Assembly (NCBI RefSeq): GCF_009389715.1
Contig: NC_052394.1
Span: forward strand, 24,055,399 to 24,119,398
From: Phoenix dactylifera
Lineage: Eukaryota; Streptophyta; Magnoliopsida; Arecales; Arecaceae
Direction of reading: 5' to 3'
DNA: 64,000 bases
Shown in pieces: positions 36,386 through 45,864 of the stretch. Under the pieces are notes generated by a model. It did no database searches. It was not told the origin of the DNA and saw nothing but the letters and a program-made list of their open reading frames with translations. The translations under genes were made by a program, and so were the position numbers. The stretch's first letter is position 1. Every line of letters begins with the position of its first letter.

Positions 36386-37279
36386 AAGGGAACAAAATCA
36401 AACCTGGAGCGCAAGAGCTGCATGCTGCAAAGCAAGAGGGAGGAGGCTTTCTACAGCTTACCTTTCAAAGGATCACCACTGGCGAAACAGAATCGGAGAG
36501 AACACTACTTTTCCCTACTGCTCCCCTACGCGAATATGCGGATGCAAAGAGGAGCGATCAGGACATATCAAGGCCGAAAGGTGATGCCTGTGAAGCGGAA
36601 TGGAAAGTATTAGCTGTCCAGTTACTAAATTTATTCCAAATCTTCCTGACAATAGAACCTTCAAGGCTCGTTACGATTCGAAAGGGCCGACCGCAGCCTC
36701 CAATTACTCTCCTGATTTGGAAACAAAGGGCAAAATGACGCTAGAAAAAAAAGGAAATAGAAGCCATAGGAAAGTAAAGCTGGAAAGTATGCATAAATTT
36801 TTTTTGAGAGAGAAAAATTCAAATCCCCTACCAGATTCAGAATTCCCACATCCTCCCATGAGAGCGAATTCCTTCGCATCCGCTCGAGCCTTCTCCCTTC
36901 CTTCCCCCAGAGCTGATATGGTAACGCGTAATCGAGCCAAAAGTCCAAAACGCCACTGCGTCTATCCTAAAATTATATAGAGTCTCTAACCAGACCAGTG
37001 ACTTGTTACTTCACTCTATGTGCGGGTATCGTGCCTGCTGGCTTCTGGTTCTGGGGCCCGGTCGACTCTCGGAGATTTTCTTGGTTTAAGATGAAAAACC
37101 AACGGAACCGATAGCGGTTTGGCAACGGGATGGCGGAAGGGAGGGGACGCTGACGTCGACTATCTATCGCTGAACACGCGGCTCAATGCAACGTAGCGAC
37201 AGCGATAGATGCGGCAGGAGGGCGGGTTCGGGTAGAGCTTCGAGCAGCTTATAATAATTTACTTTATGCAAGATAGATA
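34382..37279. other. upstream region of the NPF8 gene and spacer, no further gene seen
   Basis: Nearly 2.9 kb. A GC-richer part at about 35450-36000 could be a distal promoter or leader for the NPF8 gene. It contains GGTTCGATTCC at 35625-35635, which resembles a tRNA B box but has no tRNA around it. A TTA run (about 35998-36022) and the AC microsatellite follow. Frames at 36331-36980 read through the microsatellite and are not supported as genes. Confidence 0.4.
36341..36380. repeat. (AC)n microsatellite
   Basis: About 40 bases of AC repeat with one AAAC interruption near its left end, followed by an A run. Confidence 0.95.
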
Positions 37280-37530
37280 TTTAGTGCTATTTCAAAAAAA
37301 ATTATATTTAGTGATCGATTGGATTCAGAAAGTAGATAGATATGATTATGGTCATCCTCTCATCCGAGATATGCGTAGACTGGCTCAGAAGATGAGCGAT
37401 ATTTAGACAGCATATGTGTTCAAAAAGACGAATAGGAGAACAGACTGGATCGACTCCTTTGTCGTCCGGTACTCTGAGAAGATTTTTTGGACATTCGGTA
37501 GATTTTTTTTTTTTTTTTGTTCTTTTTACT
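37280..37530 (+). mobile_element. LINE RNase H remnant (short, decayed)
   Basis: Plus-strand sequence reads VIDWIQKVDRYDYGHPLIRD, then MRRLAQKMSDI, and past a stop TAYVFKKTNRRTDWIDSFVV and SEKIFWTFG. It aligns with the end of the RNase H domain at 26100-26370 (VIDWIRN, GHPLISDIHRM, NKAADWIVFF). A long T run at 37503-37518 follows at once. It is the third copy of the same LINE type in this window, all on the plus strand. Its boundaries are approximate. Confidence 0.7.
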
Positions 37531-37978
37531 TTCTAATTTGGCAGGGTGTAAATTACTATTTTAAAAAAAAGAGATAAAAAGAAAAAAAAAAAAAGAAGAA
37601 GAAAGAGTACTCACGTCACCATGAAAGCAATCTTTTTCCCATCCTTATTACACGTCTAACATTAACATGAGTACCAAAAACGTTCTAATCGCCATTGTAA
37701 CGCTTATAACACTGACAATTGAAATCTTGGTTTCGGGGAAAAAAAATTACAAAGCACTTGGCCAGGTCATGGACCCATCCCATATCGTCCCACTTCTTGC
37801 GTTCACGGGGGACAAACACCGGACCATGACTAGTTTTGAGCTTTCCCGGAATGTGGATCGGAGTGCCGGCGCTTTTATCTTTTGGTTGAAAAAAATACTA
37901 TTTTGGCTTCGTTTGTTTAGAGCATTTCAAAATTTGTTGTATTTTATTTTTTTTAATATATTTATACTAGGATACAGA
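37531..37978. other. spacer, no gene seen
   Basis: A-rich sequence followed by part of a 152-residue open frame (37667-38122). The first part of that frame has no recognisable motif, while its end belongs to the PPR fragment listed next. Confidence 0.35.
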
Positions 37979-38385
37979 AAGGTGGAGGAAACTCCTCGGA
38001 AGCAATCAAAACAATCATCTAGACCTAACTCCACGGTGCCTGAGTCCCCACCTGAAGATGCTGATGAAACTTTCGAGAAAATAAAAGGAGACGGGGCTCA
38101 TCCCCAATGCAGTTGCCATGCTTGATGGGCTCTGCAAAAATGGATGGGTTCAAGAAGCAATGAAGCTATTTGGGTTAACGCGCGAGAGGTGAACAGTGCC
38201 TGATGTTGTGACTTATGCAACGGTTGGGGAGGGGTTCTGCAAAGCAGCAAAGTTTGACGACGATCGTGCCAAATGCCTTTATCTATGCAGTTCTGATTCA
38301 AGGCTTGTGCAAAGAGGGGAAATTGGAGGATTCTGTCGAGTTCTTCATTATTGGAGATGTGGGATGTTGCCGCTAGAATCGAACT
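37979..38385 (+). pseudogene. fragment of an At4g38150-like PPR gene
   Basis: Pieces on the plus strand read KVEETPRKQSKQ, PESPPEDADETFEKIKGDG, then in a second frame GLIPNAVAMLDGLCKNGWVQ and EAMKLFGLTRER up to a stop, then PDVVTYATVGEGFCKAAKFD, then NAFIYAVLIQGLCKEGKLED with SVEF. From memory this matches the small Arabidopsis PPR protein At4g38150, whose repeats include the same LIPNAVAMLDGLCK phrase. The frame changes near 38095, 38192 and 38270, one stop lies at about 38190, and both protein ends are missing. It is therefore a dead copy, distinct from the PPR pseudogene at 23 kb. No A-tail or target-site duplication was found, so I cannot say how it arrived. Confidence 0.8.
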
Positions 38386-40107
38386 GTACTTGGAGCTAAG
38401 ATCAGTAAGTGTATCGATTTGAGCTCTAGAGTTGGTGGAAGCGTTTTGTGGCAAATAAACTTGAGCTCGGGCATAATAACCTCAAGTAAATCTCAAAATA
38501 GGAAAGAAAGTTTTCTTGCAGGAGACCCTCCAATACTTAAATTAGTTGGATTTTTTAGAAAAATAGTAAATGGTTTAAGAGGGAGTCAAAATATTAGGAG
38601 AGAGAATGGAGAAAAGAATATACCTAATGGTCCTTCATTTCTCCTCTTACATAGAGAGGGTCGGTGTCCTCTTATATAGCAGCTGCCTCGTCAGGCACAT
38701 GGTAACAATCGTTCCGATTGTGCCGAGGTCGTGGCTACGTCCTTCATAGACATTCACTATCTTTAAAATAATGGACTTAAGTAGGAAACACATGGCTTTT
38801 CCCTATTGCTCAGTTTGGCTAGGATGGTATTTCAGCTAACTCTAACGTAGAACACGTCGGCAATACCAAGTTTAGGTACCTTGACCAAGATCAAGACCAG
38901 GTCGATGACTATATACCACATCATGAGATATTTACCAATCGTGACAACCTTAACCGATTTGGTTGATAGGTATTGCAGGTGGTGTGGCGTTGGGAGCTTG
39001 GTGAGAATGAGAACTTTTGAGGGAGAGAGGTTTTGCTATGGATGAGAAAGCTGTTAGGGAGCATTTGGATAGGAAAGCCTCATTCTCGCTAAATTCTAAT
39101 GGTTTGGGAGGCCATCTTTGGAAATAAGAACTTGCATTATAGAGGAGAGGCGGTGGGGAGGAGGAAGAGCGCTCTTTTGTTAGAATTTCGCTAGGAGAAC
39201 CATGTCAGCTTCCATTTGTCTCAAAAAGAAAAAGGAGAAAGAGTCCATATTAGACAACTACTCCATATCAACTCATAAGCAGGCACATACGATGAGCTAT
39301 ATCTAAATTGGAAAAAGGGTGGACTATATTATAGCAATATGCAAAATACGGGATTGATATTGCAGTAGTAAAAAATATAGAATAGTATCTGTAATTCTAT
39401 GTGGAATATGAGGTGGTATTTTTTTTTTAAGTCTTTTCTTTTATAGGGATTCCTGGGCCATGAAAGAATTTTGGTGTCCGGTCAGCGCTTAAGCCTTTTA
39501 AAAGGGCTTCAGCTTCAAATTGAGCGACACTCTTCCATTCAGTCGGATATGGGACACTGAAGAGAACGTAGTGTTCCTATGAAGCGGTGGGACGGTGACG
39601 GAAATTGATTATACTGACCAGTCAAACCCAGTGCTTTAAAAAATGGAAGCATTGAAATCCGATCATTAATATTGGAAGTCCGTTGAGTTGTAGCCTTGGA
39701 TCGCCGTGTGAGGCAGTGGTGGGAGAATGCGACGAAGGATGCCTTGTTTGCTGTGCCGACAGTCACAGGCAGAGGATGAGGAAGAGTAACGACTAACGAG
39801 GAAGGTGAGACGGCCAAAAAAAAAAAAAAAGTGTAGGACTTAACTGATAGGAAGTCACACTGGTTTAAAAATCTCTCCCACTCTATCGTTGAGCCTAACT
39901 CGACGCTGGTTGTGATCGGACTAAACCGATCTCTTATATTTATTTCCAGTTTTCGGACGATTATTTTTTGAGAGGAAGTTTTTGGACGATAATGAAGGCA
40001 TGGAGCCAGTGATCAGATTAGGACTAACGAATGACCTATGCATGTGATCTAGTTTTCTTATTTTTCTTTTTCTTCCCACGATTCTTAAAATACAATATAA
40101 AAATATA
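38386..40107. other. spacer, possibly old transposon debris
   Basis: About 1.7 kb without coding signal. The part at 38420-38950 has phrases reminiscent of non-coding ends of plant transposons (a short TATATAG-type box near 38671, GGTCGGTGTCC). I cannot classify it. A 15-base A run lies near 39815-39830. Confidence 0.3.
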
Positions 40108-40389
40108 AGATTTTTTATATATACACACTTCAAAATATACAAAATTATATAAATATTCTCATAAAATTACTATTTGCGTGTGTACTCCTATAAAATACTT
40201 ATTTTTTATATATATACTAATACCATTTAACATCGTTAAAAAATAAATAATTTAAATTTAAAATGACCAAAATATCCTTATATGTAGACCCGCATAAAAA
40301 AAATATAAGGATATACATGCAAATAGCAATTTTGCAAAAGTATTCATTCAATTACGCATATTTAGAAAGGTATATACTTGAAAAAATCT
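40108..40389. mobile_element. MITE-like foldback element, 282 bp
   Basis: The ends are AGATTTTTT at 40108-40116 and its reverse complement AAAAAATCT at 40381-40389. The arms stay roughly complementary inwards for over 60 bases: CTATTTGCG near 40170 pairs with TGCAAATAG near 40318, at matching distances from the two ends. The element is very AT-rich and has no coding capacity. No clear target-site duplication was identified, so the superfamily is open. Confidence 0.6.
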
Positions 40390-43136
40390 AATAAAAAATG
40401 ATCAAAATTTAATAAAGACAATTCAGTTGTTCTTAATAAAAGAAGATGGCAAAAAAAAATAATATTATCGTGTCATATGATATCATATTAATATCAACTC
40501 TTATAAAATAGATCATGTTGCTTTTATAAAATTCTCGTCTGAAAATCAAACAACAACTCAACATATTTTACTAATTTAATTACTAAAACATATTTTACTA
40601 ATTTAAGTATATATAATTAATTTAAATTTGATATGCAAAAAATTGACAATGTGGCCCAATCTTTTTTTGACTTGTTGATCTAATTGAGTCATAAAGCTTC
40701 TATTTTAGTTGTATACAATGGATACAATAGATTTATAGAATAGTTATTGTGATCCAAATATGCAGTAATGATAGACATCACATCGCTCATGCCGGATGCT
40801 TCCATTGAGTAATCTATTGGAAAAAATAAATAAGTAAATAGTTGATTGTAGCACGTGGAGACGCATGATTTCGAATTAGATTGCTCATCATCGTATTTTT
40901 TTAATAATCCTATTAGCCCCTATCAAATGATGGAGGTGTTGGAACGGTGAAGCTGCCTATCTTCTAATTGGTTTTCTTAGTTTATAATTAAAAAATAAAA
41001 ATAAAAAATAATACCAAAAACATATTTAATATTATTTTTTTATTTTAAAAAATATTTTATTTTTTATAGAATTGAAAGTAAGAAATTCTTACTTTTAGTA
41101 TTTTTATAAACAAGAAACTTATTTTTCACTACCATCACTAATATCGCCTCCACCATTACCATCCTACATCATCGCCATCACAGCCATCACCTCTGCCACC
41201 ATCGCTACTACCATTGCATCATCATATTCACTACCGCCACCATTGCTCTACTTACTGCATCATTGGCACCTCTATCTCATTTTGTTGTATTATCGTCGAC
41301 TCTGCAGCTTCACCGATATCCCAACCACTATCACCGTGCCATTGTAGCGACTGTCGCTACATCCATGATACTATTGCTACCCCATAGCCAACACCATCTT
41401 TGTCTCCGTTGCCTTTAACACTACTAGCAGTTCCACTGCCACCACCATCATATTTATGTTTCTAAAAATAATAGATTATATCAACACGTCCATAGTTAAA
41501 ATTTTCAAAAAAGATGAATATAATTTTTCTGATTTTAAAATATAAAAATTGAAAGTGGCACAAACGGCATTTTAGAAATTTATTTTGCTCTAAAGATAAA
41601 TGGGTCCACCATGTAAGTGTGGAAACTTGTTTATTTATGTGTCACTGTATCAAGCCACTGCTGAGCTAGAGATTTTAGCATGGCACCCTTGTCTTGCCTG
41701 GAATCGAACGCAATGCGCTCGGATTCCTTCTAGTTTCGACGTCAGTCTTTATTTAAAAATGTTACATTTGAGAGCACTTGCTCCCTGAAAATTCACCAAG
41801 CAGTGCATTGCTATATATCTTACCAACATCTTTTCATAGAAAAAAACACTATTATTGTCATTTAAGGTTATGTAATATTATAATCGATGAACTAAAGAGG
41901 GACGTATCGTTGTGTTTCATATAGGGACAATGTAATAGTTCTCTGGTCGGTGTGAAAACACCAAATTGAGATTTTGTTTTATAGTCAACAACCAGCCAGC
42001 AGTCCGAGCATCCTAACAATTTCAATTGAGAAGCATGGATTTGCAAAGCGTGAGATCCAACAACCAGTTAGTTTTCTGTCAGTGGCGTCAATGGTTGAGG
42101 AGCTCTCACCACCGAGCTTTCACCAGATGGATAGCTTAGCTTCGAAACTAGCACGAAATCTCCCCCGTATACTTCGGATAGGCACATTTCAACCATATTT
42201 TATCGAGCAATGCATTGACGGCACAAAGCCATTAGAAACTCCCACAGGAAACATTCCGTCCGCAGCAAATTTTGTCACGAGTCGGCAGGCGGGGCCAGTG
42301 GGCATGCAATGCTTCACCTCTGAAATGAAAGTAAGTAGTGAGGAATATTAGTCCTCACATTTGCCATCGCATCATTGTATTCTTGTGGATAAGATAGCTC
42401 TATCTTGGTTGCGGTTGCTCGATTGATTGCTTGAATGGAAGAGCAGGCCGGGATATATTGATCCTTTCCACCCACGCGTTCAGCTACCGATCGAGAAGAC
42501 GACACCGACCGGAAGGCAGCCACTAATTAACCAGGGATGACCTAATTGCTACCTCATGCTAGTGATACGTACCGGGTCGGTTCTTTCCATCCAAGTGCAC
42601 CATCAAGCTAGCTAGGGAATAGATTTAAAGACAAGCCATCCCAAGACTCGTTTTACACGTGGAAAAAATTTCTATTTTGCTAGAATATGATGACGGAAAT
42701 ATGGTTTTTGTATGTTTGATTGGCCATATAAAAATGGCATACTGGCTTATATTTGATTGATCATTTATTTTTTTTAAAAAAAGATAAAATATCTATTATA
42801 TTTTCAAAAAAAATGAAAAGATCTTACTTTATTTTATCTAAAAGATTGAAAATATTATATTATATTCCAATTTGCAGTTGGTAAAAATTAGACTTGTCCG
42901 TGTCTAATATAAATTTTTCTGTTGTTCATGTTTTTATTTTTTTATTTTTGCCACGAACTAATTGGGTTCCTAATATCAAAATTAACCATGTCTCGTGAAT
43001 GCTAACTTGTTTACATGAATTGCTTCGACAGGAAGCCGATCTTTTAACCAATGGAAAGCGACATCACGCGCCAGCGAAGATACATACGAACTTTATGTGG
43101 GATTCAAGTAATCCCGAGGTAGTGTTTGGTTATTCC
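40390..43136. other. AT-rich spacer with a low-complexity ACC/ATC tract
   Basis: Mostly AT-rich DNA. The tract at about 41125-41455 is an imperfect mix of ACC, ATC and GCC triplets, nearly free of G. A 125-residue frame at 41974-42348 has no known motif. No gene is supported. Confidence 0.4.
41125..41455. repeat. low-complexity ACC/ATC/GCC triplet tract
   Basis: About 330 bases with a strong bias to CAC, CAT and CCA triplets and few G on the plus strand. No frame through it stays open long enough to suggest a coding repeat. It may be decayed microsatellite. Confidence 0.6.
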
Positions 43137-43217
43137 ACCAAATCCTTGTCGATCAAGGTTCCCGGCCACCTAAAATTAAAAAGGACCTGGCAGCTAGAAT
43201 CCCCATCCTCTTATAAG
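43124..43217 (+). promoter_or_regulatory. laccase core promoter: TATA box and MYB (SMRE/AC-type) sites
   Basis: TATAAG at 43212-43217 lies 83 bases before the laccase ATG. Upstream are ACCAAAT (43137-43143) and, on the other strand, ACCAAAC (43130-43124). Both fit the secondary-wall MYB response element consensus ACC(A/T)A(A/C)(T/C) bound by MYB46-type regulators. The match is by consensus only. Confidence 0.45.
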
Positions 43218-43294
43218 GATGCGATGGCCGGTCCTTCGTATGCAAAGCGATTGTACCCCACACACACACACACAGAGAGAGAAGAACAGGGAAG

Positions 43295-45864
43295 ATGTTG
43301 TCCTTTATCAGAGCCTTGGTGCTGGCGGCATGCTTGCTTCCAGTGCTCGTTAATGGGAGGACTCGACACTACAAGTTCAATGTAAGTAGTTGCCTTCCAA
43401 ATCCAACCTCGGTGGCATTGTAAAGGTGCAGCCATGAAATTTGCTGACAATATGTCATGCTTCGTTGTTTCTGCATTAATAACTTCTCGATAGATCCCGA
43501 CTGCGTCGCTGGTAGTGGAGAAGATGCACTATATTAATTGCATGCTTCGTTAACCTATGAGTATTACATACCCAAGTAAAACATTAAAATTAACTCTCTC
43601 TTTTTTTAAAAAAAAGACTGTTATATCTAACAATGCCCATACTTTTTGAACTTTTTCTCTAATCTTTTACCTTTTGTGACGAAAGTCTTCCACATATTCT
43701 TATTCATGACCCCACATCCGTTTTCCATAAAACTTTCCATTTTCTGAGGGGACGATCCATTATTTGGGCCGGTAGGCCAGCCCAACATCTGACCATAGTC
43801 AAAAGCTAATCATGGATCAGCTTTAATTTTAAACTACCACGGCGGGCCTTATGCAGGTGGTGATGAAAAATGCGACCCGTCTCTGCTCCACCAAACCGAT
43901 CGTGACCGTGAATGGCCGATTCCCAGGCCCGACCCTGTATGCTAGAGAAGGCGATAATGTGCTCGTCAAGGTTGTCAACCATGTCAAGTACAATGTTACC
44001 ATCCACTGGTGAGTACTCTTCATCCTCGTGGGGATCGAATCACAAAACGGCTCACTTAAGACAGATGATAAAAAGATTTTCCGAAGTAATGAGGCGTCGT
44101 AAATTGGGCCTGCAGGCACGGAGTGAGGCAGCTTCGGACGGGTTGGGCCGACGGGCCGGCCTACATCACTCAGTGCCCGATTCAGCCAGGCAACAGCTAT
44201 GTGTACAACTTCACCATCACGGGCCAGAGGGGCACCCTCTTCTGGCATGCGCACATCCTATGGCTCAGGGTCACCGTTCACGGTGCTATCGTCATCTTGC
44301 CCAAGCTCCATGTTCCCTATCCCTTCCCCACTCCACATAAGGAGGAGGTCATCATCTTGGGTAAGTCGACACCTCGTATCATTTACGAATTATGAATCCG
44401 ATCCTCCCTGATAAAATTACAATTGGCAGAAAAGAGGTCAGTTTCCCACTAATAATGGTTTCCTTGCTGCAAACTCCAGGTGAATGGTGGAAGTCGGACA
44501 CGGAAGCCGTCATCAACCAGGCTCTGAAATCCGGTCTCGCACCCAATGTCTCCGATGCTCACACGATCAACGGTCATCCAGGCCCTATGTCCGCTTGTCC
44601 TGCTTCCAAAGGTAGTATGCATGCTTGGGTTTTTTTTTTGTTCTTCCCGGAAGAAGGGATTCATTCATCAGTGGCAAATGCACCTTAAGCAGTTTCGTCT
44701 GATGTGGACCTCGTTGCAGGGTTCCAGCTAAAAGTGGACAGCGGCAGGACATACATGCTGCGAATCGTCAACGCTGCTCTCAATGAGGAACTCTTCTTCA
44801 GGGTGGCCGGCCACCAGATGACCGTCGTCGAGGTCGATGCCACCTACACCAAGCCCTTCAAGACCGACACCATACTCATCACCCCGGGCCAGACCACCAA
44901 CGTCCTTCTCACCGCCGATCAGGGGGCCGGCAGGTACCTGGTCACCGCCTCCCCTTTCATGGACTCCCCGATCGCGGTGGACAACCAGACCGCCATGGCC
45001 GTCGTGCACTACACCAACACCGTGGCCGCCTCCGCCCTCACCGCCATCAAACCACCACCTCAGAATGCGACCCCTGTCGCCTCCAACTTCATCGATTCCC
45101 TCCGCAGCCTAAACTCCAAGCAGTATCCCGCCAGAGTGCCATCGACGGTGGACCACTCCCTTCTCTTCACCGTGGGTCTGGGCGTCAACCCGTGCCCGAC
45201 GTGCGTTAATGGGAGCCGGGTCGTGGCCGACATGAACAACGTGAGCTTCACCATGCCGACCACCGCCATCCTCCAAGCTCATTATTTCAACGTAAGTGGG
45301 GTGTTCACCGACGACTTCCCGGGCAAGCCGCCGATAGCTTTCAACTACACCGGCAGCGGCCCCAGGAACCTGGGGACCATGACCGGGACTCGGGTCTATC
45401 GCCTTCCTTTCAATTCCACCGTGCAACTGGTTCTCCAGGACACGGGGATTATCGCACCGGAGAACCACCCCATCCATCTGCACGGCTTCAATTTCTTCGC
45501 GGTCGGAAGGGGTCTCGGGAATTATAATCCAAAGAGGTCTCCCTCCAAGTTCAATCTCGTCGATCCCGTTGAAAGGAACACCATCGGAGTCCCCTCTGGG
45601 GGATGGACTGCCATAAGATTCAGGGCGGATAACCCAGGTCTGTAAAATGTTCGCAAATCATCATGTTATATCAGTTAGTGAAGGAGTTTTCAGCCTGGAT
45701 ATATATAATTCTTATGCTTTGCCGTGGATGCAGGTGTTTGGTTCATGCATTGCCATTTGGAGGTGCACACAACGTGGGGGCTAAAGATGGCGTTTGTGGT
45801 GGACAACGGGAAAGGGCCGAACGAGTCTCTGCTACCGCCCCCGAAAGATCTTCCACCTTGTTAG
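43295..45864 (+). CDS. LAC: laccase (blue multicopper oxidase), secreted
   Basis: Laccases oxidise monolignols and other phenols in the cell wall with oxygen. Six exons join exactly: 43295-43381, 43857-44008, 44116-44360, 44480-44611, 44720-45637 and 45734-45864. This gives 554 residues with GT-AG borders throughout. The signal peptide is [20 protein letters not shown]. All copper motifs are present: HWHG (79-82), WHAH (123-126), HPIHLHG (455-461) and HCHLEVH (517-523). The residue ten after the last Cys is Leu (528), the class of medium redox potential. Domain landmarks are [50 protein letters not shown], the exon 4 [15 protein letters not shown], and [20 protein letters not shown]. The exon layout is that of plant lignin laccases. 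Exon 5 carries a near-perfect miR397 target. The nearest relatives I recall are LAC4 and LAC10. Nothing is missing. Confidence 0.97.
44766..44786 (+). promoter_or_regulatory. miR397 target site in the laccase mRNA
   Basis: The 21 bases encoding the IVNAALNE segment are complementary to miR397. Against the canonical target there is one mismatch (opposite miRNA position 9) and one G:U pair (opposite position 20). miR397 is known to repress lignin laccases in plants. The mismatch near the cleavage site could weaken slicing. Confidence 0.75.

Noticed and set aside
36331-36980. Frames starting in the AC microsatellite (HTHTHT...)
   Set aside because: They begin in repeat DNA and have no recognisable protein content.
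44728-45483. Several frames antisense to or out of phase with laccase exon 5
   Set aside because: Shadows of the strongly conserved laccase coding frame.
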